Both the position numbers and the translations under genes were made by a program. The notes under the pieces were generated by a model. That model made no database searches and was not told where the DNA came from. It worked only from the letters and a program-made list of their open reading frames with translations. A DNA stretch of 64,000 bases from Paeniglutamicibacter antarcticus_C (GTDB taxonomy: Bacteria > Actinomycetota > Actinomycetes > Actinomycetales > Micrococcaceae), in the NCBI RefSeq assembly GCF_039544305.1, contig NZ_BAABLK010000023.1, forward strand, positions 62,001 through 126,000. The letters are read 5' to 3'. Shown one piece after another: positions 28,967 to 37,978 of this stretch (positions are counted from its first letter, which is position 1; the number at the start of each line of letters is the position of its first letter).

Positions 28967-30304
28967 CTACTTCACGGTGGCTGTGACCTGGTTTGCCAGG
29001 TCGGCCGCGGCCGGCATCCAGGTTGCCGGGTCCGCAGCGGCCTGTTCGCCGCTGCGGATGTCCTTGACCTCATGCTCGCCCTCCTGCGTGGTGAACCAGA
29101 CGAAGGGGATCCCGCGCTTGTCCGCGTACTTGATCTGCTTGCCGAACTTCTCTGCCTTCGCCGCGACCTCGCAGGCGATTCCGCGGGAGCGCAGGGCACC
29201 TGCGACATCCTGGGCCTCGTTCCAGGAGCCGTCGTCGGCCAGGGTGACAAGCACCGCGGAGGGAACGGTGCGCGCGGCGGTGGCCGTTTCCTCGGCGAGC
29301 ATGCGCGAGACCAGGCGGGTGACCCCGATGGACAGGCCCACTCCTGGGTAGTTCTTCTTGCTGGTGGAGGCCAGAGACTCGTAGCGACCGCCCGAGCAGA
29401 TCGAGCCCAGGGACTCGTGGCCCACCAGGACGGTCTCGTAGACGGTACCGGTGTAGTAGTCCAGTCCGCGGGCAATGGACATGTCGGCCACCACCTTGCC
29501 CGGGGCTCGGCGCACGGCGGCCTCGATGACCTGGGAGAGCTCGTCCAGCCCTTCTTCCAGCAGCGGGTGGGTGATGCCCAAGGCGCGGACCTGCTCAACG
29601 AAGGAGGTGTCCGCGGTGCAGATCCGGGCCAGCGCCAGGGCAGCGGCGGCCTGTTCCTCGGTGGCGCCGAGTTCGTTCTTGAGCGCTTCGGCGACCTTCG
29701 CATCGCCGATCTTTTCCAGCTTGTCGATCGAGCGCAGCACCCCGGCGGTGTCTTCAAGGCCAAGGCCAAGGTAGAAGCCCTCGGCGAGCTTGCGGTTATT
29801 CACGCGCAGCCGGAAGTCCCCGATAGGAAGGGCTGAAAGGGCTTCGGCGATGACCAGTGCCAGTTCGACGTCGTAGCGGAAGGGCAGGTTCCCGTCACCG
29901 ACCACATCGATGTCGGCCTGAGTGAACTCGCGGAAGCGACCGTCCTGCGGGCGTTCACCGCGCCAAACCTTCTGCATCTGGTAGCGGCGGAACGGGAAGT
30001 CCAGGTGCCCAGCGTTTTCCACCACGTAGCGGGCGAAGGGAACGGTGAGATCGAAGTGCAAGGCAAGCGCGTTGGGGTCGTTCTTGGCGGTTTCCTCTGC
30101 GGCCAGGCGGGAGAGTCCATAGACCTCCTTATCGATCTCGCCCTTGCGCAGCAACTGTCCGACTGTTTCCACGGCCCGGGTCTCGATGTTGGCGAACCCA
30201 TGCAACTCGAAGATCCGGCGCAGCGTATCAAGGACGTGCTGTTCCACAGCTCGCTCCTGTGGGAGCCATTCGGGGAAGCCGGATATTGAGGCCTTGCGTG
30301 CCAT
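28967..30304 (-). CDS. hisS: Histidyl-tRNA synthetase
   Basis: 445 residues, class II. Motif 2 (VWRGERPQDGRFREFTQADIDVVG), the HisA motif region (ARGLDYYTGTVYE) and CSGGRYESLA are present, and a C-terminal anticodon-binding domain (VLVTLADDGSWNEAQDVAGALRSRG) follows. It is 192 bp upstream of aspS on the same strand and divergent from the DUF349 gene. Confidence 0.96.
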   Translation of the reverse strand: MARKASISGFPEWLPQERAVEQHVLDTLRRIFELHGFANIETRAVETVGQLLRKGEIDKEVYGLSRLAAEETAKNDPNALALHFDLTVPFARYVVENAGHLDFPFRRYQMQKVWRGERPQDGRFREFTQADIDVVGDGNLPFRYDVELALVIAEALSALPIGDFRLRVNNRKLAEGFYLGLGLEDTAGVLRSIDKLEKIGDAKVAEALKNELGATEEQAAAALALARICTADTSFVEQVRALGITHPLLEEGLDELSQVIEAAVRRAPGKVVADMSIARGLDYYTGTVYETVLVGHESLGSICSGGRYESLASTSKKNYPGVGLSIGVTRLVSRMLAEETATAARTVPSAVLVTLADDGSWNEAQDVAGALRSRGIACEVAAKAEKFGKQIKYADKRGIPFVWFTTQEGEHEVKDIRSGEQAAADPATWMPAAADLANQVTATVK

Positions 30305-30575
30305 GAAGTCTGTACTCCTAAGGAAGAGGGAAAGCTGGGTTTGTCGGTGTGCCGGCCGTGGGAGGGACCCGTTGGAGGGACCGCTCCGGCTTGTGCGGAC
30401 ACGCAGGTTACCAAGTCTACTGTCGCGCCGGTGCGCCGAGGGCGAAACGACGTGAATGCGTCATCGAATCGGGGCTGCAAAGTACCAACGGAAGACCTAT
30501 GGCAGGTAAAGTGGCGGAGACACTTGTGTTCCGGGGCATAATCCGGGGCCGATCCTTAGCGAAAGAGTTTCAGCG

Positions 30576-32279
30576 GTGACCACCAGTCAGCAATCCGACG
30601 ACAATCTCCAGCCAGCAGCAGCGGCCGAGGAGCAGCAACCCGAAAGCACCGGCACCACGGGCCAGGCATCCGCCCAGCCTGCGGCCGAGGATGCACCCGT
30701 AACGGAGGCGAACGAAGCCACCGAGCAGGGAATCGAAGCGCAAGCCGCTCCGGTGGAAGCAGAACAGCCTGGCGCCGAAACCGCCGCTCCGACCGAAACT
30801 GCCTCCGTCGAAGACGCGCCAGCGCAGCAGGGCACAGAAGCGCCTGCGGAAACCACCCCGGTCGATGCCGAAGCCGAAAAGGCCAAGCCCGTCCCGGCAG
30901 CACCGACCACTAGGGCCATCCCGACTCCGGCAGCCGTAGCGCCGACACCGGGAGCACCGCGCCGGGCAGGAAAGCCGGCGTCCAAGGCACCGGCTCCCGT
31001 TGCCGCACCCCCGACCTTCACCACCCCGCTGGAGGAAGCCGCGAAGGTCAGCCGCGTTTCCGAGGACGGTCACGTCTTTGTGATCATTGACGGGACCGAA
31101 CACCCGGTGGGCCAGTACCCCGACGCCACCGCCGAGGAAGCCCTCGCCTACTTCGTGCGCAAGCATGATGAGGTTGTTTCCTCCCTGATGCTCCTTGAAC
31201 AGCGCGTCGTGGCCAAGGCCCCGAGCTCGGACATGAACAAGACCATTGACCACTTGGCCGCCACCGTGGCCGAGCGTGCCATGGTCGGAGACATCCCTGC
31301 ACTCGAGGCCCGCATCGAGAACGCCCGCACCGCCGTGGCGGAACTGGTCGCCCTTGAGCGCAAGGCCAATGAGGAACTGCGTGCAACCGAGCTTGCCGCT
31401 CGCGAGGCCATTGTCGCCGAGGCAGAGACCATGGCCGCACTTGATCCTTCCACCGTTCAGTGGAAGCAGGGCTCAAACCGGATGAACGACCTCTTTGACG
31501 CTTGGAAGAGCGCGCAGAAGTCCGGCGTCCGCCTGGGCAGGTCCACCGAAGACAACCTGTGGAAGCGTTTCCGCGGGGCACGAACCACCTTCGATCGCCA
31601 CCGCCGCGCGTACTTCTCCCAACTCGACTCCAGCAACGCCGAGGCCAAAGGCACCAAGGAATCGCTGATCGCTCGCGCAGAGGAGCTCTCGCACTCCAGC
31701 GATTGGGGAGCAACGGCCGGTGAGTACCGCCGCCTGATGGACGAGTGGAAGGTCTCCAAGCGCGCATCGCGCAAGGACGACGACGCCCTGTGGGCACGCT
31801 TCCGCGCAGCCCAGGACGTGTTCTTTGAGGCTCGTGCGGTAGCCAACGCTGCCATCGACGAGGAGTTCGGCGCGAACCTCGTGGTCAAGGACGCACTGCT
31901 GGTCGAGGCCAAGGCATTGCTGCCGATCAAGGACCTGGTCTCGGTCAAAAAGTCGTTGGACTCGATCCGCGAACGCTGGGAGGCCGCGGGCAAGGTTCCG
32001 CGCGCCGACATGCAGCGCGTGGAATCCTCGCTGCGCCAGGTTGAAGAGGCTGTGCGTTCGGCGGAGGACGAGCAGTGGCGCCGATCCAACCCGGAAACCA
32101 AGGCACGCTCGAATTCGATGCTCACCCAGCTCGAGGATGCGATCACCGGGCTTGAAGAGGACCTTGCCAAGGCAAAGACCAAGGGCGTGGAGTCCAAGAT
32201 CAAGTCCGCCCAGGAAGCCCTGGACGCACGTCGTCTATGGCTCGAAACCCTGCAGAAGTCGGCAGCCGACTTCCAGTAG
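30576..32279 (+). CDS. DUF349 repeat protein
   Basis: 567 residues. The first 145 are Ala/Glu/Pro/Thr-rich and probably disordered. The rest is helical, with three DUF349 units recognisable by the W(K).L...W pattern (MNDLFDAWKSAQKSGVRLGR; YRRLMDEWKVSKRASRKDDD; SLDSIRERWEAAGKVPRADM), each followed by LW.RFR or an equivalent helix. DUF349 proteins are conserved in actinobacteria beside hisS and rel; the function is unknown. GTG start at 30576 with a weak AAAGAG. Divergent from hisS (271 bp between). Confidence 0.9.
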   Translation: MTTSQQSDDNLQPAAAAEEQQPESTGTTGQASAQPAAEDAPVTEANEATEQGIEAQAAPVEAEQPGAETAAPTETASVEDAPAQQGTEAPAETTPVDAEAEKAKPVPAAPTTRAIPTPAAVAPTPGAPRRAGKPASKAPAPVAAPPTFTTPLEEAAKVSRVSEDGHVFVIIDGTEHPVGQYPDATAEEALAYFVRKHDEVVSSLMLLEQRVVAKAPSSDMNKTIDHLAATVAERAMVGDIPALEARIENARTAVAELVALERKANEELRATELAAREAIVAEAETMAALDPSTVQWKQGSNRMNDLFDAWKSAQKSGVRLGRSTEDNLWKRFRGARTTFDRHRRAYFSQLDSSNAEAKGTKESLIARAEELSHSSDWGATAGEYRRLMDEWKVSKRASRKDDDALWARFRAAQDVFFEARAVANAAIDEEFGANLVVKDALLVEAKALLPIKDLVSVKKSLDSIRERWEAAGKVPRADMQRVESSLRQVEEAVRSAEDEQWRRSNPETKARSNSMLTQLEDAITGLEEDLAKAKTKGVESKIKSAQEALDARRLWLETLQKSAADFQ

Positions 32280-32298
32280 CGAAAACACGCAACATGGG

Positions 32299-32342
32299 CG
32301 CCCGGTGTGTCGTCGTTCCACGGCACGGGGACACACCGGGCG
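32299..32342 (+). terminator. Terminator of the DUF349 gene
   Basis: Perfect 13-bp stem CGCCCGGTGTGTC / GACACACCGGGCG followed by TTTTCTTC, twenty bases after the stop codon. A textbook intrinsic terminator. Confidence 0.88.
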
Positions 32343-32453
32343 TTTTCTTCGTCCTGATACCGTCACATGGTGCAGCACCGCGCCTTATCCACTTATCCAC
32401 AATTTGCGCCGCCACCCTGCCGCCAAGGCACTCGTGGCTGTGAGAGTGGTTCC

Positions 32454-33116
32454 ATGGAAACCACAGATATCGCTCGCGGCAACGGCCGGGATCTCCATCA
32501 GGTCACAGCACCCTCGTCCGCTCGCGCCCTGACGCAGCCTGTCCCCCGGGTGGTTCTTGTCGATTCGCCATTTTCACGCAACGAGCTGCAAGCCTTGCGC
32601 CTGCGTGGATCATTGCGTGAAGTCTTGCCCGGAGCGTACGTCTCGGCCGAGCACCCGCATTCTCCAGCCACCCGGGCCCGGGTCGCCGCCGCAGTGGCGG
32701 GCGAACAATTCATTCCGGGTCGCGCCCTATGCAAATGCACCGCGGCATGGGTCTACGGATGCGCGCCGATGCCCAACGAACTCGATATCCTGGTGCCGCG
32801 CTACCATCGCCCCTGCGCACCGAACTCGGGCATGGTACTGCGTCTAAGTGAGGGCATCATGGATGAGGATCAGATCTGCACCATCGGCGGTATCTCTGTC
32901 ACTTCACCCTTACGCACGGCGATGGACATTTCCTTCAACTCGGACCTCATTGATTCGATGCCGGTGCTCGCTGCCATCAACGCCGCGCCACGGCTTCGCT
33001 GCAACTACCGGCAGATGCTGGAGTCAATCGAAACCCAAGTGCGCAGGCCCGGACGAAGGCGGGCGCTGTTGGCGATGACCAGGCTCATGGACAGGCATAT
33101 CTCCGCCGTTCCATGA
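32454..33116 (+). CDS. Orphan AbiEi-antitoxin-like protein
   Basis: 220 residues from ATG 32454. The layout (SPFSRNELQALRLRGSLREVLPGAYV, then ATRARVAAAV, LCKCTAAWVYGC, DILVPRYHR, and ICTIGGISVTSPLRTAMDI) is that of the actinobacterial proteins related to AbiEi-type antitoxins: a helix-turn-helix-like start, a nucleotidyl-free beta region and the promoter-type TSPLRT.D motif. No AbiEii nucleotidyltransferase toxin gene is adjacent, so a functional toxin-antitoxin pair is not supported. It is the first gene of the accessory block, after the DUF349 terminator. Confidence 0.6.
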   Translation: METTDIARGNGRDLHQVTAPSSARALTQPVPRVVLVDSPFSRNELQALRLRGSLREVLPGAYVSAEHPHSPATRARVAAAVAGEQFIPGRALCKCTAAWVYGCAPMPNELDILVPRYHRPCAPNSGMVLRLSEGIMDEDQICTIGGISVTSPLRTAMDISFNSDLIDSMPVLAAINAAPRLRCNYRQMLESIETQVRRPGRRRALLAMTRLMDRHISAVP

Positions 33117-33441
33117 TACTCGCACGGCCTGGCATTGGGGAAAACCAGACACCGGTCGGCACCTCCCTATCGGCCGCGGGCGGCAAGAATCAAATATGGC
33201 AGGAGTGTGGTTAACGCTCCGAGGCGGCGCCCAAAGTCGAACCCGTCCAAACCAAGGATCTGGAATCTGCACCGGTCCCGCCCGGAAAAGGTTCAGCAAA
33301 CCGACTTGGAGCACAGCGCAGTTTCGGTGCGCCAAGGAAGGCGGGTCAGCCGATACGGCTCCGGGTATCAGTCCGATGCATGAACGGAGCACTGGTCTGC
33401 CGGAGGACCTCGAGATCGACGCGGGCGCAGTCATGCCACAT
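33117..33441. other. Intergenic, no recognisable content
   Basis: 325 bp between two convergent genes (AbiEi-like and kinase). I see no gene, tRNA or strong hairpin here. Confidence 0.6.
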
Positions 33442-35403
33442 CTAGCGCGAGCTGAAAACTGGGCTGCCTAGCCAGAGCATCTCAGAGGCGGATCCGCAAT
33501 TGTCACTGTCCCAATTGAATTCCAACGTCGAGGCCCCTGCCAAGTCGATATCCCACTCCCGGAATGAGTCCTTGGAGATGGTGGCCGAGTCATAGACGAC
33601 TCCGTCAATGATGGCCTCGATCTGCGCAGTCGTGCCGTGGGCCTCGGCGGCTTCGCTGAGGCCCACGGTGGTCGTGAAGCTTTCAAATTTACCGGCAAGG
33701 TCGTAAACAACTTTTCCGCTCTCAGGCCCAGCGGCACCACAGATTCGCGCTCCAAGTGCGTGGTCGTGGACAGCACCGCGCAATTTGGCCCCGCCCATGT
33801 CCGTCCAAGACCCTTGAGACGGAACGGGCGTGGACTCTGCTCCTTGGAAGCCCGACTCCGGGTCTGCCGTCGGGGACGTCGGCGTTTCGGGGGTTTCGGT
33901 GGCTTCGGGGGCAGAACTTTCCTCGGCATACACGATTCCAACAGTCAGCGTGTCGCCTCGTTTTTCGCCTACGGCCGGGTCCTGCACACTGATCTGCCCA
34001 AGAGGGACGTCCGCTTCCGGTGCCCTGGTCACTACAAGTTTAACGTTCGTCGGCAGGGCAGCACGGGCCTCGGTCATGGTCATACCCCGCAGATCCGGTG
34101 CCGTGCCCTTGGCTTGTTGGATAGGCCCGGAGCTCGGTGCAGTGGTTTCGGCTTGTGGATTTGGCCCGGTCGGATTGTCCTTGGTCCCATTGAAGTAGAA
34201 GAACACCGCGGCACCAGCAAGCGCCAGTGCTAGCACGACGCCAACGACCACGAACAGGACGCCCCGTGATCCGCGGCTCCTCCCCGCAGGGGCATCCCCC
34301 TGAGGCGAAGAGGGCCCGCCCCCCAGGTAGCCCGAAGCGGCATCGGGGACATCGGATGGTACAGATGGCTGATTGCCCGGGCGCTCGGCAACGGTGTTTG
34401 GCAGATCGGCCACACCCTGCCCCGCCATCCATGGCAACTTCTTGGGGTGCCCTGCGTCCGCGGGCATGACTTCAGTGGCAGGGAGGGCGGTGGCCGGTGC
34501 CTCGACCTCTGCGGGCAGCGTCACCAGTGTCGTCGCATCGGAGAGAGGCAGGGGTTCGGGTGGGGCGTCCAGCCACGCCGCTGGTGGGAAGGCTGCTAGG
34601 AGAGCCACGAGCCTGTCAAGTGACGTGGCGACTTCGGCTGCATCAGCGGGTCGCTGGGCCGGGCTTTTCGCCAGCAGTACGCTGATCATGTTCCACAGCT
34701 CGTCGGGAATGCCCTCAGGTCGGGCCGCTTCCGTGGTGCTGTGGCGTTGCAATACGGCCAACACCGATCCACCGGCAAACGGAGTGACCCCCACCGCCAT
34801 TTCGTAGAGCACAATGCCGAGCGAATATAGATCCGAGGCCGGAAGTCCGGGGTGGCCTGCGGCTATCTCCGGGGCAATGTACTGCGGGGTTCCCACCACA
34901 GTGGTTCGGTGAAAATGGTCGACGTCGATGAGCGAAGAGATTCCGAAGTCGGTCAGTTTGGGGACCGGGGTCTCGGCGGGTTCGGCGAGCAAGATGTTGG
35001 CAGGTTTGATGTCGCGATGGATGATCCCCGCGGCGTGGACCACCGAGAGCCCGCGTGCAATCCCGGCGCCGATCCGGCAGACCTCCGACGGAGCGAACGG
35101 TCCGTGGTTGATGATGGCTGTGCGCAGGTCACCGCCGCTGATAAGGTCCATGACGATGGCCAAGGTCTCCCCCTCCATGACCAGGTCATGGACCTCCACG
35201 AGATTTTCACCGTTCAAAGCCACAAGGATTGAGCGCTCAAGCACAAAGCGTTGAACGACTTCGGTGTCATCCGCCATTTCGGCATGCAGGAGCTTGAAAG
35301 CCAATACGTTGCCTTGGTGATCGGTTCCCCGGAACGCCTCACCCATCGCTCCCTTACCGATGCTTTCCCCCAATACGTATTTGCTGCCCAGCGCACGCGA
35401 CAT
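33442..35403 (-). CDS. Membrane Ser/Thr kinase with one PASTA and an NPCBM-like ectodomain
   Basis: 653 residues. The kinase domain (1-270) has all key residues: Gly loop GKGAMG, Lys in LAFKLLHAE, catalytic HRDIKPANILL, DFGISS and YIAPE. A Pro/Ala/Ser-rich linker leads to one membrane helix near residue 385 (GVLFVVVGVVLALALAGAAVFFYF). Outside there is one PASTA-like repeat (APDLRGMTMTEARAALP...LVVTRAPEADVPLGQI), a Thr/Pro spacer and a C-terminal 100-residue domain (KFESFTTTVGLSEAAEAHGT, then REWDIDLAGASTLEFNWDSD) resembling NPCBM/galactose-binding modules. The kinase is probably active and senses a surface ligand, perhaps cell-wall glycan; this is an inference. Actinobacterial PknB usually carries four PASTA repeats and sits near the origin, so this is an accessory kinase. 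Confidence 0.88.
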   Translation of the reverse strand: MSRALGSKYVLGESIGKGAMGEAFRGTDHQGNVLAFKLLHAEMADDTEVVQRFVLERSILVALNGENLVEVHDLVMEGETLAIVMDLISGGDLRTAIINHGPFAPSEVCRIGAGIARGLSVVHAAGIIHRDIKPANILLAEPAETPVPKLTDFGISSLIDVDHFHRTTVVGTPQYIAPEIAAGHPGLPASDLYSLGIVLYEMAVGVTPFAGGSVLAVLQRHSTTEAARPEGIPDELWNMISVLLAKSPAQRPADAAEVATSLDRLVALLAAFPPAAWLDAPPEPLPLSDATTLVTLPAEVEAPATALPATEVMPADAGHPKKLPWMAGQGVADLPNTVAERPGNQPSVPSDVPDAASGYLGGGPSSPQGDAPAGRSRGSRGVLFVVVGVVLALALAGAAVFFYFNGTKDNPTGPNPQAETTAPSSGPIQQAKGTAPDLRGMTMTEARAALPTNVKLVVTRAPEADVPLGQISVQDPAVGEKRGDTLTVGIVYAEESSAPEATETPETPTSPTADPESGFQGAESTPVPSQGSWTDMGGAKLRGAVHDHALGARICGAAGPESGKVVYDLAGKFESFTTTVGLSEAAEAHGTTAQIEAIIDGVVYDSATISKDSFREWDIDLAGASTLEFNWDSDNCGSASEMLWLGSPVFSSR

Positions 35404-35608
35404 GGAAACCTTTCACAAAAACTTGGGGTGCAGCGAACACGGTAAGGCCATGGAACTGCTTGTTTGCACTCAGTCTAATTTCATCCCGTGCGTTGGTACA
35501 AACCAATACCTAACCAAAATTCGTATCTCTGCTTTCGCCGTCCTGGCTCAACACAGGTGGGAGTGCGGTTTCGGCACGGCCGCAGCTTCTTGGTCAGGCA
35601 CCGTCGAA

Positions 35609-35642
35609 GGCCCATGGAGACCGGGACCGTTCTCCATGGGCC
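35609..35642. other. Inverted repeat inside the rel-copy tail
   Basis: GGCCCATGGAGA / TCTCCATGGGCC, a perfect 12-bp stem with a 10-base loop. It lies within the frame-shifted tail of the rel copy and could act as a terminator hairpin, but has no U-tract on either side. Confidence 0.45.
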
Positions 35643-35667
35643 AAAGAGTGCGGCGGAACCCATGAAT

Positions 35668-36629
35668 GGCGGTTGCCCCCAGAGATGCGGTATACCTCCT
35701 ACACACCGCCGATCCGGGGGAACGGAGGTGCAGCAGCGGGCCAGCTTGGCCAGCACTTCTCCGCCACCCGGGACAATGACCCCGGCATCGGCGTTCGAGG
35801 CCCGCACCGGAGTGTCGAAGATCGGGGTTTCCTCCAGCACCTCCGCGACGGTACCGTCCTTTCCGCCCACCATAGCGGAAAGGTGCTCAATGACGTTCTG
35901 CGCGGAGGTGTGCCCGTCACCGACAGCCGCGTAGAGGGCGGAAATGTCCTGATGGCGCAGCTCCTGGGCAACAGCGGAGAGCACATCGTGGGTCATGAGC
36001 TTTTGCAGCGGCAGGTTGTTCTTGCGCAGCGCGCGGGCCAGCGGGGCAAAGATCTCCAGGGTTTCGCGAGCCTTCTTGGCACTGGATTCCGGGGAGACGT
36101 AGCGCCAGGTGCGTGCGTTATGCAGGCGATCAGCAAGCTTGATCAGCAGCACCCGGATGTCCTTTGACATCGCGATAACCATCTTGCGCACGGTCTCGGC
36201 CTGCGCGGCCTCGCCGAACTGGACCTTGTCGAGCTTGGTGACCCCGTCGACGAGCTTGGCGATCTCCTCGCCGAATTCCTTGGTGAGCTGCTCCAATGAG
36301 TACTCGGTGTCCTCGACGGTGTCATGCAACAGTGCGGCGGCCAGGATGGCACCGGTCATGCCCATCTCGGCAAGGATGGTGGCCACCGCCACCGGGTGGG
36401 TGATGTAGGGATCCCCGCTCTTGCGCTTCTGGCCCTCGTGGCAGCGTTCGGCCACGGCATAGGCCCGGGCCAGCAGATCGATATCGGCCTTGGGGTTCTG
36501 CGCACGCACCGTGCGCAGCAATGGCTCGAGGGTCGGTGGCTGTGCCGTGCTGCCGCGCCCCGCCAGACGAACCAGCCTCGAAATCGTACCGAGCTTGGCT
36601 GCGGGATTCGGGGCCCCTGGCACCATGGC
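35668..36629. repeat. Segmental duplicate of rel in three blocks
   Basis: Three collinear blocks match the full rel copy: 36038-36629 with 39981-40572, 35711-36037 with 38682-39008, and 35668-35716 with 38307-38355. By eye, the first has three substitutions in 592 bases, the second about eight in 327 and the third eight in 49. The joins fall at GGG and GATCCG microhomologies. Confidence 0.9.
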
Positions 36630-36722
36630 TTTGAACATTGCTCGAAACGGCCGTTGCCAATGCCGCATTCGTCTTTCTGGCACTGCTTCCGGCGCATCAA
36701 CGGGATCAGGGCCCGGGCTTGC

Positions 36723-36728
36723 TAGGGT
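36723..36728 (+). promoter_or_regulatory. Candidate -10 box for a leaderless MFS transcript
   Basis: TAGGGT ends 8 bases before the GTG at 36737, the distance expected when transcription starts at the start codon. No ribosome-binding site is visible upstream of this GTG, which supports leaderless translation. Confidence 0.45.
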
Positions 36729-36736
36729 TGGGCTTC

Positions 36737-37978
36737 GTGAACAACCCCGATCCATCAACCCAGAATTCCGTGTGGCGTGTCCCCGGAATGCCGGCGCTGC
36801 TATCCCTGACTGCGGCCGGTTTCGCCGGTTTCGCCGCCCTTCTGCCCATGGCCCCGCTGTGGGCGGTCCGCGGAGGCGCGGACGAGGCCGGATCCGGTCT
36901 CGTCAACGGGGCCTTGCTTCTGGCCACGGTACTCACCCAGGGGTTCGTCCCCCGTTTGCTCAGGCGACTGGGCACAGGCCGGGTGCTCGCCGCCGGTCTC
37001 CTTCTGCTGGGCGCACCTTCCCTGCTCATGCTCCTTTCCGACCAACTCGGCTGGGTCCTCACCCTGTCACTCATTCGCGGAGTTGGCTTCGGGATCCTGA
37101 CCGTGACCGGATCCGCAGCGGTGGCCCACCTCGTCGCGCCAGCCAGGCACGGTGCGGCCATCGGCGCTTACGGGGCCGCGATCGCGGTGCCCCAGCTATT
37201 GTTGTTGCCCGCAGGCCCGTGGCTGGCCGAAACCCTTGGATTCTGGATGGTATTCGCGCTCGGTACGCTTCCGTTGCTCGGCATCGTGGCAGCACCGCGG
37301 CTGGCCCTGTCCCTGCGGGAGCGCGAAGCACAGCAGGCCAGACACCGTGCCATCCCCGCCATCGATGACCTGGAACATCCCACGACTTCCACTGCGCAGC
37401 GTCGATGGATCCCAGGGCTGCCCGACGGCCTGTTGCGGCCGATGACCCTGCTCTTGGCGGTCACACTCGCCGGTGGCGCCCTGATCACGTTCGCTCCGCA
37501 GATGAGCTCGTCGCCGGCCGGGACGACCGGCGGCCTGGCCCTCTTGACCGCCACCGCCGCCGTGAGCCGTTCGGGTGTCGGCGCTTTGGCCGACCGTCAC
37601 GGGACAAAATCGTTCCTCTGGCCACTGGTCCTGCTCACCGTCGTTGGGCTGGTTTTGGCGGCCAGCGCCGTGAAGGATCCCGACGCGACCCAAGTACCCG
37701 TGTTTCTGCTATCCATGGCACTTATCGGCATCGCCTACGGCGGACTGCAAAACCTCACACTGCTTCTCTCCCTCTCCGTCGTTCGGCCTGCACAGTATGG
37801 AACGGCAAGCGCCGTATGGAACATGGGTTTCGATGCGGGAACCGGTGTGGGCTCTGTCCTCGTCGGAGCGTTGGCAGCAGGCTTCTCATTCCCTACGGCA
37901 TTGCTGGTCACTGCGGGGATCTCGCTGGCAACCTTGCCGTTGGCACTCGCGCGCGGGCCCAAGTCCCCCTTGACATGA
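36737..37978 (+). CDS. MFS transporter
   Basis: 413 residues with about 12 membrane helices and a central basic loop (ALSLREREAQQARHRAIPAID). The major-facilitator loop between helices 2 and 3 is degenerate (VPRLLRRLGTGRVLAAG); the equivalent loop in the second half reads GALADRHGTKSFLW. The substrate cannot be assigned. The GTG start at 36737 is chosen from the -10 position and the hydrophobic onset at MPALLSLTAAGF; an ATG at 36638 would run antisense into the rel copy. It is divergent from that copy with about 100 bp between the likely starts. Confidence 0.82.
   Translation: MNNPDPSTQNSVWRVPGMPALLSLTAAGFAGFAALLPMAPLWAVRGGADEAGSGLVNGALLLATVLTQGFVPRLLRRLGTGRVLAAGLLLLGAPSLLMLLSDQLGWVLTLSLIRGVGFGILTVTGSAAVAHLVAPARHGAAIGAYGAAIAVPQLLLLPAGPWLAETLGFWMVFALGTLPLLGIVAAPRLALSLREREAQQARHRAIPAIDDLEHPTTSTAQRRWIPGLPDGLLRPMTLLLAVTLAGGALITFAPQMSSSPAGTTGGLALLTATAAVSRSGVGALADRHGTKSFLWPLVLLTVVGLVLAASAVKDPDATQVPVFLLSMALIGIAYGGLQNLTLLLSLSVVRPAQYGTASAVWNMGFDAGTGVGSVLVGALAAGFSFPTALLVTAGISLATLPLALARGPKSPLT

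Larger units (their letters stand above)
35481..36638 (-). pseudogene. Rearranged second copy of rel (HD hydrolase kept, synthetase and ACT deleted)
   Basis: An open frame of 385 codons nearly identical to parts of the full-length rel at 38299-40590. It keeps rel residues about 8-204, the whole ppGpp hydrolase domain with KSGDPYITHP, LLHDTVEDTEY and KLADRLHNARTW. It then jumps in frame (324 codons missing, full-copy 39009-39980) to rel residues about 528-634 (RALRKNNLPLQKLMTH), so the synthetase and TGS domains are gone. A second, 332-nt deletion at GATCCG removes the ACT region and shifts the frame into an unrelated tail from about 35716. The N-terminus is also replaced upstream of 36629, and the start (36638 or 36626) lacks a good ribosome-binding site. 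It could be a decaying duplicate or a hydrolase-only RSH protein; the unbroken frame keeps the second option open. Confidence 0.8.

Noticed and set aside
32454..33116. Toxin-antitoxin system at the AbiEi-like gene
   Set aside because: No nucleotidyltransferase toxin lies on either side, so only an orphan protein is supported.
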